The notes: generated from the letters alone by a model not told the origin. A stretch of DNA of 64,000 bases from an uncultured Flavobacteriaceae bacterium (GCA_937929935.1 CALFUL010000004.1:248001-312000), one strand, 5' to 3'; positions 8,298 to 17,990 are shown, numbered from the stretch's first letter. Numbers and translations: made by a program.

Positions 8298-10625
8298 TTG
8301 AGTAGCTTTTTAGAAGAATTAAATGAGGCCCAAAAGGCACCTGTATTGCATAAAGACGGTCCTTTAATGGTTATAGCTGGTGCGGGTTCAGGTAAAACAC
8401 GTGTATTAACTTACCGTATTGCCCACCTTATGGCTCAAGGGGTTGATTCTTTCAATATTCTTGCGCTTACTTTTACAAATAAGGCGGCTCGTGAAATGAA
8501 AAAAAGAATCGCTGAAATTGTGGGTTCTTCTGAAGCGAAGAATTTGTGGATGGGAACCTTTCATTCGGTTTTTGCGAAGCTACTACGTTTTGACGGCGAT
8601 AAACTGGGTTTTCCGAGTAATTTTACCATTTATGATACCCAAGACTCACAGCGACTAATTGCCTCTATCATTAAGGAAATGGGACTTGATAAAGATGTAT
8701 ATAAATACAAACAGATTCAAAATAGAATTTCTTCTTATAAAAACAGTTTGATAACTGTCAAAGCCTATTTTCAAAACTCTGAATTGATTGAGGCTGATGC
8801 CATGTCAAAAAGACCGCGTTTAGGTGATATATATCAAAACTATGTAGATCGTTGTTTTAAAGCCGGTGCGATGGATTTTGATGATTTATTATTGAGAACC
8901 AATGAGCTTTTAAATAGACACCCAAGTGTTTTAGCGAAATACCAAGATCGATTTCGATATATTTTGGTTGATGAGTATCAAGATACCAATCATTCACAAT
9001 ATCTGATTATTAAAGCACTTTCTGATCGGTACCAGAACATATGTGTGGTTGGCGATGATGCCCAGAGTATTTATTCTTTTCGTGGCGCAAACATCAATAA
9101 TATTTTAAATTTTCAAAAAGATTATGATAATGTAGGCATGTACCGCCTAGAGCAGAATTACAGGTCTACTAAAAACATTGTAAACGCTGCGAACTCTATC
9201 ATTGCTAAGAATAAGGATCAACTTGAAAAAGTAGTTTGGACAGCAAATGATGATGGCGCTGCCATTAAAATACATCGCAGTACAACAGATGCTGAAGAGG
9301 GGAGGTATGTAGCAGGTTCTATTTGGGAAAATCAAATGCAAAACCAAATGAAGAACGGAGATTTTGCTGTATTATACCGAACAAATTCTCAGTCACGCGC
9401 CATTGAAGATGCGCTACGTAAGCGTGATATTCCGTATCGAATTTATGGGGGACTCTCATTTTACCAACGTAAAGAAATTAAAGATCTACTCGCTTATTTA
9501 AGGTTAATTATAAACCCTAAAGATGAGGAAGCTTTAAAGCGTGTTATTAATTTTCCGGGGCGAGGTATAGGGCAAACCACGGTTGAAAAATTAGTTGTTG
9601 CAGCCAATCATTATAATCGATCGATTTTTGAAGTGGTTGAAAATATTAGTAAAATAGACTTAAAAATAAATTCAGGAACCAAGAATAAGCTGCACAATTT
9701 CGCTACCATGATTAAGAGTTTTCAGATTATGGGCGAAAGTGCTGACGCTTTTGTTTTGGCTGAACATGTGGCCAAGAAAACCGGAATTTTTCTTGAGTTT
9801 AAAAAGGATGGTACGCCCGAGGGAATTGCCAGAATGGAAAACATAGAAGAATTATTAAATGGTATTCAAGATTTTGTAGAAGGGCAAAAAGAAATAGATG
9901 AAGCCACAGGAAGTATTTCTGAATTTTTAGAAGATGTTGCCCTAGCTACTGATTTAGATAAAGATACCGGCGATGATGACCGGGTGGCTTTGATGACTAT
10001 TCACTTGGCTAAGGGACTCGAGTTTCCGTATGTATATATTGTAGGCATGGAGGAGGATCTTTTTCCTTCAGGAATGAGTATGAATACTCGAAGTGAATTA
10101 GAAGAGGAGCGACGCTTGTTTTACGTGGCTTTAACACGAGCTGAAAAACAAGCTTTTCTAACCTATACTCAAAATAGATATCGGTGGGGTAAATTGATTG
10201 ATGCAGAGCCAAGTCGGTTTTTAGAAGAAATTGACGAACAATATATTGAAAATTTGACACCCATTGATAAGGCTTCTTATCGCTATAAACCTTTAATTGA
10301 TAATGATATTTTTGGCGAAGTTGATAAAAGTAGTTTAAGACAATCAAAGCCTAAAAACGGCACTCCGCCTTTAGTCAATAAACCTAATGAAATACAATTA
10401 AGAAAGCTGCGAAAATTAAAACCGCAATTGGCTAAACCCGTTGGTAATACCAATGTCATTGACCCAAATCTGGCTGAAGGATCCTTAGTAAATCATACCC
10501 GGTTTGGTCGTGGTAAAGTGCTAAAAATTGAAGGTATTGGTCATGATAAAAAGGCCGAAATTCAATTTGAAAAAGGCGATATAAAAAAATTACTATTAAG
10601 GTTCGCTAAACTTGAAGTACTTTAG
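8298..10625 (+). CDS. uvrD: UvrD/PcrA-type superfamily 1 DNA helicase
   Basis: 775 residues. The first helicase motif Q-K-A-P-V precedes Walker A GAGSGKT (about 28-34). Motif II is V-D-E-Y-Q-D (about 224-229), motif III D-D-A-Q-S-I-Y-S-F-R-G-A, motif IV Q-N-Y-R-S, and motifs V and VI are T-I-H-L-A-K-G-L-E and Y-V-A-L-T-R-A. The C-terminus ends with the Tudor-like G-x-G-K-V-L domain that binds RNA polymerase in PcrA/UvrD. Such helicases unwind DNA in excision and mismatch repair. Translation starts at TTG 8298: an in-frame stop at 8265 leaves no upstream ATG. Its stop codon overlaps that of the convergent lipoprotein gene. Confidence 0.93.
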   Translation: MSSFLEELNEAQKAPVLHKDGPLMVIAGAGSGKTRVLTYRIAHLMAQGVDSFNILALTFTNKAAREMKKRIAEIVGSSEAKNLWMGTFHSVFAKLLRFDGDKLGFPSNFTIYDTQDSQRLIASIIKEMGLDKDVYKYKQIQNRISSYKNSLITVKAYFQNSELIEADAMSKRPRLGDIYQNYVDRCFKAGAMDFDDLLLRTNELLNRHPSVLAKYQDRFRYILVDEYQDTNHSQYLIIKALSDRYQNICVVGDDAQSIYSFRGANINNILNFQKDYDNVGMYRLEQNYRSTKNIVNAANSIIAKNKDQLEKVVWTANDDGAAIKIHRSTTDAEEGRYVAGSIWENQMQNQMKNGDFAVLYRTNSQSRAIEDALRKRDIPYRIYGGLSFYQRKEIKDLLAYLRLIINPKDEEALKRVINFPGRGIGQTTVEKLVVAANHYNRSIFEVVENISKIDLKINSGTKNKLHNFATMIKSFQIMGESADAFVLAEHVAKKTGIFLEFKKDGTPEGIARMENIEELLNGIQDFVEGQKEIDEATGSISEFLEDVALATDLDKDTGDDDRVALMTIHLAKGLEFPYVYIVGMEEDLFPSGMSMNTRSELEEERRLFYVALTRAEKQAFLTYTQNRYRWGKLIDAEPSRFLEEIDEQYIENLTPIDKASYRYKPLIDNDIFGEVDKSSLRQSKPKNGTPPLVNKPNEIQLRKLRKLKPQLAKPVGNTNVIDPNLAEGSLVNHTRFGRGKVLKIEGIGHDKKAEIQFEKGDIKKLLLRFAKLEVL

Positions 10626-11080
10626 TTTTTAGGTCTTGAAGGCATTGCAATAGGTGCTTTTTCTTTTATACCTTCAACTTTTATATATTTTAACTTACCG
10701 TCAGAATCGGTGTAAGCTAAAACAGCTTCATCTTTTTTAAGTTCAAATTTCTTCTGCATTTTTAAGCCTTCCTTAGCAGCTGCTTCATCCATTTTTTCTT
10801 TAGATGAAAACCGTGCTAAAATAGTATTTATGTCATTTTTAGTATTCACTTGACAATCTAAAGTACGTCCTCTGAAATAAACTTTTTCAAATTGTATGTC
10901 ATTGGCATCCTCTGAAACCTTAATTCTCAATTCAGATTCAACTCCAGTTTCCTCTCTACCACCCAAAATTGTTTTGAAAGAACTCTGTTCCATTGTAAAT
11001 GGTATGTTCGCTGTTTCAAGTTTTTGAGAAGAACAATTTAATAATCCTAAGGCGAGTACTAATAATACTATGTTTTTCAT
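10622..11080 (-). CDS. Small hypothetical lipoprotein
   Basis: 152 residues with a lipobox L-L-N-C (Cys about 16). The mature part is mixed beta and Lys/Glu-rich helix and contains one internal Cys in D-C-Q-V-N. No family is recognised. Its composition resembles small flavobacterial periplasmic lipoproteins. It overlaps the stop of uvrD by 4 bp and lies 34 bp downstream of the FN3-like lipoprotein on the same strand, so it may be the last gene of the 16108-10622 transcription unit. Confidence 0.65.
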   Translation of the reverse strand: MKNIVLLVLALGLLNCSSQKLETANIPFTMEQSSFKTILGGREETGVESELRIKVSEDANDIQFEKVYFRGRTLDCQVNTKNDINTILARFSSKEKMDEAAAKEGLKMQKKFELKKDEAVLAYTDSDGKLKYIKVEGIKEKAPIAMPSRPKN

Positions 11081-11114
11081 TGAATTGATATTGTAAATTA
11101 GTTGTTTTCTAGTT

Positions 11115-11846
11115 TTAACTGCTCACTCGAAATTCAAAAACTTCTGATTCTGAAGTATTTCCTTGTGAATCAGTACTAATAACCGTCCAGTAATAAATAG
11201 TTCCTACGTTTACTGCAGCATCCATAGTACTGTCTGTTGTTGTGCCTAGACTAGCCGTAGCAGCAGGGTCTGTTCCTAGAAACACTTCATATGTAGCTAT
11301 GTCGTTATCAATGTCAGAACCACTCCATTGAAGTGTAACCGTTCCGCCAACGTCAGTAAGGTTTGCACCCCGTGCAGGACTTATTACATCTGCAGGAAAA
11401 GGTGCATAATTTACAATACCAGGACCTTGATTGTAAAATCTGAATGAAGAACTAGTAGCAGATGCATTGGTACCATCAGCGTTTGATACAACAAACCATT
11501 CATATGGAGTGCCTCTGTCTATTGCGATATCTACTTCAGTAGTATTTGACCTTACAGAAAAACTTTGATTGGTATTCAGATTTCTGACGGTTACTTCATA
11601 ACTGTCTGTATTATTTGAAGCACCCCATCTAAAAGTCACTTGACTTCTGGTTTCGCTAATAATAACACCCTCATTACATTCGGTATTGTTTTCAGGAAAA
11701 ACTAAAGTGGTTGCCTCTGGGTCTGGCACCATTGCTATTGGTCTGGGGTCATCAGTGCCACCACCACCGCCATCATCATCACCGCCGCCACAAGAATACA
11801 TTGCAAATAAAGCAGAAAGTAAAAGTATATAGTTTAAAATTTTCAT
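11115..11846 (-). CDS. Surface lipoprotein with two FN3-like domains
   Basis: 243 residues. Lipobox M-Y-S-C (Cys about 19) is followed at once by a Gly/Asp-rich spacer, the type of acidic signal associated with lipoprotein surface export in Bacteroidetes. Two immunoglobulin/FN3-like repeats follow (about 45-135 and 145-243), each with the W-x-x-S/G ... Y-E-V ... Y-x-W pattern. The domains have no catalytic motif and probably bind glycan or protein. Its start overlaps the end of the 1421-residue T9SS protein by 4 bp, so the two are co-translated and possibly function together at the cell surface. Confidence 0.78.
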   Translation of the reverse strand: MKILNYILLLSALFAMYSCGGGDDDGGGGGTDDPRPIAMVPDPEATTLVFPENNTECNEGVIISETRSQVTFRWGASNNTDSYEVTVRNLNTNQSFSVRSNTTEVDIAIDRGTPYEWFVVSNADGTNASATSSSFRFYNQGPGIVNYAPFPADVISPARGANLTDVGGTVTLQWSGSDIDNDIATYEVFLGTDPAATASLGTTTDSTMDAAVNVGTIYYWTVISTDSQGNTSESEVFEFRVSS

Positions 11847-14800
11847 TTTCTTATGATTTTATAGGTTAATAGGGCACCTTCAGTTTTAATATTTAAAATG
11901 TAAATTCCTTTTGAAAGGGCATCAACATTAAATTGAACTGTACCGTTTTGTACAACAAATGATTTTTTCAAAATTGAAGAAGCTCCGTTGGTACCAAATA
12001 AATTTATTTCTACCTCTTCATCGCTAATAGCCCCTAATAAAATGGTCAGGTCGCCACCTTCAATAGGATTTGGATAAATAAGTACTTCATCATTTAATAA
12101 AATAGTTTCTTTGTACTCGCCTTGGCAAAATTGCTCAGTAGTTATTGATAGTTTGTTTTCAGTTAATTTAAGTGGCAGACTTATTTGACTCTCAGTAGTT
12201 ACAAACACTTCGTTATTTAAGGTAATGAAGTAAGTATTGCCCCCTGAAAGTTCTATATCAACCTTACTTTCAAGGTTACTAACTTTAGATGAAACGGATA
12301 GCGCATCTGGCTCAGATACTGAAATGTCAAAGCATTTTTCATAATCGGCATTTTCAGCCAGTGTTATGCAAAGCTTATACGTACCAGCCTCTAAGTCAGA
12401 AAAAGAGATTTCATCAGTAAACGTGTTTGAAATATTAACATCTCCGCTGGTTATGGTTGCTGTATAGTTGAAATCTTCTACGGCACTAATTGAAATTGCA
12501 CCGTCGTTGTTGGTTATACAGGTCTCACTAGTACTCAAAATGCTGAAATTATTAGTTGGTAAAGAGAATACTGCACAACCGTTAGCATCTACAACGGCAT
12601 CTATTGGCGTAGTTGGGCAGTTATCTAAATTGTTAGGCACGCCATCATTGTCAATATCATCATCACAAACATCACCTATACCATCGTTATCAAAATCAGC
12701 TTGATCTGCATTTGCCGCGAAAGGGCAATTATCATCAATATCAAAAACACCATCATTGTCATCATCTGGGTCACAAATATCACCTTCGCTATCACCGTCA
12801 TTATTTGCTTGGTCTGCATTTGCCGTTAATGGGCAGTTATCATTAGCGTCATTAATACCATCATTGTCATCATCTTCATCGTCTTCAAAACCACTAATAG
12901 CGAAATCATCTATGATGACCCCTTCTTGATTTAAAGAAGGATCAGATTCAAAAACAATTCTAAATAATATATTGTTTTCTTGTGTCAAATCTGTTTCTCC
13001 TTGGGCAGCATTCAGCTGAAAATCATAACTGTATAACTGCATTTCGGCCTCAGTACCTGTCCATTGCCCCCCAGGACAAACTTGGCAATCTATATCACCT
13101 GAATCTTCAGTAGTACGATCACTATTGTACCAGTTAGGTTGACTGTTTGGCGAGCCTAAAAGAATCCAACTAGCGCCATTATTTGTAGAATATTCAACAT
13201 AGGTCACATCAAAATTAATTTCTAAATCATAAGCCATATTGAATTCAAGTTTTGGGGCTAGTACATTTGATAAATCGTAACATTTACTCAGTAAAATACT
13301 TTTAGTCCCGTCAGGATGATTACCATCTAAATTAGTTCCGTATACCTGCGTTCCCGAACTTGCTGTGTTTAATAAGGTGCCAGAAGGAACTCCGCGTTCC
13401 CATAAAACTTGAGTAGCGCCAACTTCATTATATGCTGTTAAATCTAATTCTGAATCACTTTCAAATGTGTAAACATCTCCGATATTTCCTGATTCATTCA
13501 TTATAAAGAAGGTCTTCAATGTATTATTGTCAGTATAAGTGTCTTCACTGTATGTCGCTGTTACAATAAATTCTATAGGCGCAATTTCAGATATTGCAAA
13601 AGATGGAAAAGGAATAGTAACCGTTTGATCCGGCCCTAAATTGCCAGTCCAATCAAAACTTTCTGGTTCACCTCCATTAATCGAGTAGCTAACATTAATA
13701 CTTGTTACCGGATTCTTACCTTCGTTTTGAACGGTAATTTCTGGTAGGGTACCGTTACAGAAAACAGCATTACTTTCAGGCGAAATGCTGACAATTCGTA
13801 GTTCATCTTCAACTTCTTGTATAGGAAGTGGTGACTGCCAAACTCCTCGACCATAAGTTGACGCTGTTATTAACCCTGCGTCAAGTGAAATTTCTAAGTC
13901 ACTGACTGAAGTACTCGGAAAGCCTGTGTCATATTCTTCCCATTCGGTTAATGTGTCATCGATTCGATACACTCCTATATTGGTTCCAACGTAGACTGGG
14001 TTAGTTGAGTTTCTACCTTGATGAACTATTGCAAAATAGGCTTGATCTGTGGGAAGATTTCCTGTAATTTCCTCAATCGTTTCATTTGTACCATCAATGG
14101 TTAATTTAAAAACACCTCTTAAAGATTGTTGTCGTGAAAGTTCAATACCCACCCTATTCGAAGTTGTGACATACAAAATATTGCTATCTAAACTATTTAC
14201 TGCAACATCAGAGATGCTAGAATCAAATGAGGTTAGTAATGAAAAAGAATTTCCGCGATCCGTACTTCTAAAAATGTTTTCCTCATCAATCGCATACATG
14301 ATATCATCATTATTTGGGTCAATTACAATCTCTTCAAGATTCGACTCCCCAACGTTGGATAAAAATTGCCATGCGTTGCCATTTAGTTTGTAAACCCCAT
14401 CAAAACCTGCAAAAACCTCACCCACACTATTAACGGTTAATGGGGTAATCCAATTACCTGAAACTCCCGTTGGAGTGCCAACCACACCTACTCCTTCACC
14501 AGAGTTATTACTTATATATAAACGATCTCCAAATTGAATAAAACCATACACAAGATTGTTATTGGTAGGGTCAATTTCATAATCCATTCCGTCTGCGCCA
14601 GTAAATATATTCCACATGCCATCATTTCTAATGAAGCCAGAATTATCTTGTAAGCCACCAGCCATTTTACCTGCATCATTTTGTGCAACTGATATTCTAT
14701 AAAATTGACTTATGGCAATTCCTGCGGTATAGTCTGTAAATGTATTTCCTTCATCTGTTGACATATATATACCGCCATCACTACCACAAAATAGATTTCC

Positions 14801-16108
14801 GTTGAAAAACTTAAGGGTATGTATATCAGCGTGGGTAAATGAGGGTGTTTGACTAAACCATTGATTTAATTGTGTAAAAGTATCGCCGCCATCAGTTGTC
14901 TTCCAAATGTTTAATACGCCAATATAAACTTCATCTTCGTCAGCCGGATTTACTTCAATCGCTAAATCAAACCATGCTTGACTTGATTCAAAAATGTCAA
15001 CATTGTTCGCTGTTTTAGTAAAAGTTACCCCGCTATCTGTTGATTTAAACAAACCTTGATATGTATAATTAGAAGTAAGCGTGTTCGCACTTACAACATA
15101 TACTAGTTCAGGATTCGCAGGAGTTACCCCGAGAGCAAGTCTGCCTGAAGCAATAGGAAGGTCGCTTGTTGTTGTGGCGAAACTATCGCCACCGTCAGTG
15201 GTATAAAAGAATTGAAAGTTATTTACCGCATATACCGTTTGAGGGTCTCCTGGTTTTAATTTAAAATCACTTATTTTTCCAGGCTGAACGATCGTCCACG
15301 TGGCACCGGCATCTTCTGATTTTTGAAGTCCGTCAGTTGTACCTGCCCATATAATGTTTGAATTGGTTGGGTCAATGGTAATCTCATTCATTAAAAAACT
15401 TACTGATCCGGCTTCTGGTACTAAACCTGTTATATTCCAGGTTGATCCGCCATCAGTTGATTTAAAAGCACCAATACTATAAGAATCAGCTGCGTCATCA
15501 TCACCCGTAGCAATGTAAATGGTATTTGAATCATTAGGATCTATTGCAATACCCGAAACACCTATTTGTAGAAAATCATCAAATAAGTTTACCCATGTAG
15601 TTCCTGCATTTGTTGATTTCCAGACACCTCCGGCCGGTGCACCTACATACCATATGTTCGCATTGTTTGGGTCGACAGCCACGGCATTAACACGCCCTTG
15701 ACCTGTTGTTCTTCTATTTAATGATCCATGTGAAAAGGGTCCAACTGAAGTCCAGTTACTTGTTGGGTTAGATCTACCTGTAAAATTCTGCTTATTTAAA
15801 AAGCTTTGCCAGACATCAAAGCCAGTTGGTAAGGTACCATCTGAGTTTACTTGATTTTCCCAATAACTTTTCCAACGCATAAATGGTTTGAAACCACTAC
15901 CTTTTTTATCAGCATCATGGGTTTCCCAGTATTTGTCAAAAGCCTCAGAAATTTCTTTTAGGGTGTAATCTTTTTCTTGGGTTCTAGCCGTTAATCCGTT
16001 TTTTTCTTTTTCTTTCTCCAATTCTTGCATCCAAGGTGCATTTTGGTTGAATTGGGCAGTTGCAAAAAAAGTAAAAAGGAGGAATAGGGGTACTAATATC
16101 TTTTTCAT
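11843..16108 (-). CDS. Large T9SS-secreted protein with Asp-box beta-propeller and thrombospondin type 3 repeats
   Basis: 1421 residues. Signal peptide about 1-18. From about 110 to 760 a propeller region carries at least eight Asp-box motifs (for example S-T-N-A-G-T-T-W, S-T-D-G-G-S-T-W, T-T-D-G-G-D-T-F), as in sortilin/BNR proteins. Then come a CARDB-like segment (about 790-860), a jelly-roll-like module, three acidic calcium-binding thrombospondin type 3 repeats (D-x-D-N-D-G, about 1075-1160), a short SprB-like repeat and the type A sorting domain (Y-P-N-P at about 1345 to K-I-I-R-K at the end). This is a surface or secreted protein delivered by T9SS. No catalytic residues are evident, so adhesion or glycan binding is more likely than hydrolysis. 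Confidence 0.85.
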   Translation of the reverse strand: MKKILVPLFLLFTFFATAQFNQNAPWMQELEKEKEKNGLTARTQEKDYTLKEISEAFDKYWETHDADKKGSGFKPFMRWKSYWENQVNSDGTLPTGFDVWQSFLNKQNFTGRSNPTSNWTSVGPFSHGSLNRRTTGQGRVNAVAVDPNNANIWYVGAPAGGVWKSTNAGTTWVNLFDDFLQIGVSGIAIDPNDSNTIYIATGDDDAADSYSIGAFKSTDGGSTWNITGLVPEAGSVSFLMNEITIDPTNSNIIWAGTTDGLQKSEDAGATWTIVQPGKISDFKLKPGDPQTVYAVNNFQFFYTTDGGDSFATTTSDLPIASGRLALGVTPANPELVYVVSANTLTSNYTYQGLFKSTDSGVTFTKTANNVDIFESSQAWFDLAIEVNPADEDEVYIGVLNIWKTTDGGDTFTQLNQWFSQTPSFTHADIHTLKFFNGNLFCGSDGGIYMSTDEGNTFTDYTAGIAISQFYRISVAQNDAGKMAGGLQDNSGFIRNDGMWNIFTGADGMDYEIDPTNNNLVYGFIQFGDRLYISNNSGEGVGVVGTPTGVSGNWITPLTVNSVGEVFAGFDGVYKLNGNAWQFLSNVGESNLEEIVIDPNNDDIMYAIDEENIFRSTDRGNSFSLLTSFDSSISDVAVNSLDSNILYVTTSNRVGIELSRQQSLRGVFKLTIDGTNETIEEITGNLPTDQAYFAIVHQGRNSTNPVYVGTNIGVYRIDDTLTEWEEYDTGFPSTSVSDLEISLDAGLITASTYGRGVWQSPLPIQEVEDELRIVSISPESNAVFCNGTLPEITVQNEGKNPVTSINVSYSINGGEPESFDWTGNLGPDQTVTIPFPSFAISEIAPIEFIVTATYSEDTYTDNNTLKTFFIMNESGNIGDVYTFESDSELDLTAYNEVGATQVLWERGVPSGTLLNTASSGTQVYGTNLDGNHPDGTKSILLSKCYDLSNVLAPKLEFNMAYDLEINFDVTYVEYSTNNGASWILLGSPNSQPNWYNSDRTTEDSGDIDCQVCPGGQWTGTEAEMQLYSYDFQLNAAQGETDLTQENNILFRIVFESDPSLNQEGVIIDDFAISGFEDDEDDDNDGINDANDNCPLTANADQANNDGDSEGDICDPDDDNDGVFDIDDNCPFAANADQADFDNDGIGDVCDDDIDNDGVPNNLDNCPTTPIDAVVDANGCAVFSLPTNNFSILSTSETCITNNDGAISISAVEDFNYTATITSGDVNISNTFTDEISFSDLEAGTYKLCITLAENADYEKCFDISVSEPDALSVSSKVSNLESKVDIELSGGNTYFITLNNEVFVTTESQISLPLKLTENKLSITTEQFCQGEYKETILLNDEVLIYPNPIEGGDLTILLGAISDEEVEINLFGTNGASSILKKSFVVQNGTVQFNVDALSKGIYILNIKTEGALLTYKIIRK

Positions 16109-16415
16109 ATAGCGTTAATAAAGATTAAGTTTTTCAGCTTAGGATTTAATAGATGCTAAAGGGTTACAATGTGTAAAAATCGTTTAGTGTTCAAATTTTT
16201 ACACAAATTACAGTAAATCAATAGTTTAAACTTAGCTATGCTGAGCAGAAAAAGGCTTAAAAACGAAATATATTTTTGCGCCATATTTCTAGCTCATCAA
16301 TATACAAAAATATTAGGAAAACGTAGGCTAATTAATTCTTCAAGCGGTTGTATAAAGAACAGCAAAATGTCTTACTACATTTCTATTGCTTATTTTAGAG
16401 CTTTTATATATTGTT
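16109..16415. other. Intergenic region between divergent genes
   Basis: About 307 bp of AT-rich DNA between the T9SS gene and tsaC. It contains one perfect inverted repeat (16170-16205). A 61-codon plus-strand frame (16238-16423) has no protein-like character and overlaps tsaC in another frame, so it is not called. No tRNA or other RNA gene was recognised. Confidence 0.6.
16170..16205. repeat. Inverted repeat upstream of the T9SS gene
   Basis: TGTGTAAAAAT (16170-16180) and ATTTTTACACA (16195-16205) are perfect 11-bp reverse complements with a 14-nt spacer, 62-97 bp upstream of the T9SS gene start. This could be a dyad operator or a leader hairpin. No T-run makes it look like a terminator. 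Confidence 0.5.
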
Positions 16416-17036
16416 GTGGCTGAATTCATAAAAATTTACGAAGAAAATCCGAATCCTAAAGAAATCAAAAGGGTAGTTGCTATATTAAAAAAAGGAGGGT
16501 TGGTTATTTATCCTACCGATACGGTTTACGGCCTTGGGTGTGATATCACTAATTATAAAGCGTTAGAAAAGATTGCCCGTATAAAAGGAGTTAAACTTGA
16601 AAAAGCGAATTGGTCTTTTATTTGTTCTGATTTAAGTAATTTATCTGATTACGTGCGCCAAATTCAAACAGCAACCTTTAAAATTTTAAAAAGAGCGCTT
16701 CCCGGTCCATACACTTTTATTCTTCCTAGTAATAATAAATTACCTAAAGGGTTTAAAAAGAAGAAAACGGTAGGTATTCGCGTGCCTAATAATGCTATTT
16801 CAAATGCTTTGGTGGTTGCTTTAGGAAATCCTATTGTATCAACTTCTATATATGATGAGGATGAATTGTTAGAATATACTACAGATCCTGAACTAATTTT
16901 TGAAAAATGGCAAAAATTAGTTGATGTAGTTATTGATGGGGGCTATGGCGGCAATATTGCCTCAACGGTTGTTGACCTTTCAAAAGAGATACCTGAAGTA
17001 CTTAGAGATGGAAAGGGCGCAGTAGACTTTCTTTAA
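16416..17036 (+). CDS. tsaC: Threonylcarbamoyl-AMP synthase (TsaC/YrdC/Sua5 family)
   Basis: 206 residues from the GTG at 16416. YrdC-domain motifs: a K-K-G-G-L-V-I-Y-P-T-D-T-V-Y-G-L segment (about 25-40), K-R-A-L-P-G-P-Y-T-F-I-L (about 98-109), V-G-I-R-V-P (about 127-132) and P-I-V-S-T-S (about 145-150). The enzyme makes threonylcarbamoyl-adenylate from Thr, bicarbonate and ATP for the t6A37 modification of ANN-decoding tRNAs. The start was chosen because M-A-E-F-I-K-I-Y-E-E-N-P is the usual flavobacterial N-terminus, while upstream residues are hydrophobic and unrelated. In the typical family the Lys/Ser-Thr motifs K-x-R and S-x-N bind ATP. Here the first is altered (G-V-K-L-E-K-A-N-W-S), which is normal in this phylum. 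Confidence 0.88.
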   Translation: MAEFIKIYEENPNPKEIKRVVAILKKGGLVIYPTDTVYGLGCDITNYKALEKIARIKGVKLEKANWSFICSDLSNLSDYVRQIQTATFKILKRALPGPYTFILPSNNKLPKGFKKKKTVGIRVPNNAISNALVVALGNPIVSTSIYDEDELLEYTTDPELIFEKWQKLVDVVIDGGYGGNIASTVVDLSKEIPEVLRDGKGAVDFL

Positions 17037-17042
17037 AAATAT

Positions 17043-17070
17043 AAGGGTCGCACTTTTATATGCGACCCTT
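17043..17070. terminator. Bidirectional intrinsic terminator
   Basis: Perfect 10-bp stem AAGGGTCGCA / TGCGACCCTT with an 8-nt loop between the convergent tsaC and OmpA genes. A short T-run follows on the plus strand, and the minus strand continues into A/T-rich sequence. The position between two stops supports the call. Confidence 0.8.
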
Positions 17071-17092
17071 TTCAATTGTATTTTATTTTTTC

Positions 17093-17947
17093 TTAATTGG
17101 TAATGGCAGGATCTTTCATACCTTCTTCAATCATTGAATAGAACTGATCAATTTTAGGAAGTACCACAATTCTAGTTCTTCTATTTCTAGACTTTTCAGA
17201 AGCTGAAACAGGAACGTAAGAAGCTCTTCCTGCTGCGGTCATACGCTTTGGGTCAACGCCGTAATCTTTTTGAAGAACACGTACTACTGAGGTTGCTCTT
17301 TTAGTACTTAAATCCCAGTTATCTAATAACACGCCACCTTTTCCTCTATACGGCACATCATCAGTATGACCTTCAACCATAAATTCAAAATCAGGTTTGT
17401 TGTTGACAACTTGGGCAACTTTACCTAAAACCTCTTTAGCCTTGCTAGAAATGTTATAACTGCCACTACTGAATAATAATTTATCAGAGATTGATACAAA
17501 AACAACACCTTTCTCAACGCTAATCTCAATATCTTCATCATCTAAATTACCCAAAACCCCTTTTAAACTTTGAACAAGTGATAGGTTTACAGAATCTCTT
17601 CTTGTAATCGCATTGTTTAATTTTCTGATGGTTAAATCTTTCTCTTGAAGACTCTCTAAAGATTTTTCAAGATTCTCAGCCCCTTTTGTTGTAAGCGTAG
17701 TTAGGTTACCCATATTGTTAATGAGTTCTTGATTGTTCGCTTTTAAAAATGAATTTTGATCTTCTAAGGTTTGAACTCTTGAAGTCGCAGAAGCTTTTTC
17801 TTCTAAGCAAGAATTTAATTTTACCGTTGCAGAATTCAATAAGTCTTGTGTTTCTTTGTGTTTGGCTTCTAATTCTTGAAACTTCTTTTGTGGAACGCAA
17901 GAAAATAATAGCGTTGCTGTAATAGAGGCTAAAATGATTTTTTTCAT
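17093..17947 (-). CDS. OmpA family lipoprotein
   Basis: 284 residues. Lipobox L-F-S-C (Cys about 17), a long coiled coil (about 22-125), then a full OmpA-C domain (about 145-262). The domain has L-F-S-S-G-S-Y-N-I, V-E-G-H-T-D-D-V-P-Y, D-L-S-T-K-R-A, G-R-A-S-Y-V-P and N-R-R-T-R-I-V-V-L, so the Asp and Arg that grip diaminopimelate in peptidoglycan are present. It should tether the outer membrane to peptidoglycan (Pal-like). It is transcribed from a candidate promoter about 110 bp upstream, giving a leader of about 100 nt that contains the CTCGATAATCGAG palindrome. The protein at 3753-4550 is a diverged paralog. Confidence 0.9.
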   Translation of the reverse strand: MKKIILASITATLLFSCVPQKKFQELEAKHKETQDLLNSATVKLNSCLEEKASATSRVQTLEDQNSFLKANNQELINNMGNLTTLTTKGAENLEKSLESLQEKDLTIRKLNNAITRRDSVNLSLVQSLKGVLGNLDDEDIEISVEKGVVFVSISDKLLFSSGSYNISSKAKEVLGKVAQVVNNKPDFEFMVEGHTDDVPYRGKGGVLLDNWDLSTKRATSVVRVLQKDYGVDPKRMTAAGRASYVPVSASEKSRNRRTRIVVLPKIDQFYSMIEEGMKDPAITN

Positions 17948-17973
17948 AATAAGGAGAAATGTTAATTTAATTT

Positions 17974-17990
17974 ACTCGATAATCGAGATT
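17974..17990. repeat. Dispersed short palindromic repeat, copy 1
   Basis: ACTCGATAATCGAGATT with the 13-bp palindromic core CTCGATAATCGAG. The same 17 nt occur in reverse orientation at 33101-33117. This copy lies in the leader of the OmpA gene. Confidence 0.65.

Noticed and set aside
16386..16413. TTG-N18-TATATTG promoter-like sequence at tsaC and in-frame upstream start
   Set aside because: The last base is only 2 nt before the GTG start, so transcription would begin inside the gene. The motif also lacks the third T of TTTG.
16238..16423. 61-codon plus-strand ORF before tsaC
   Set aside because: No protein-like character, overlaps tsaC in another frame, and lies in an AT-rich divergent intergenic region.
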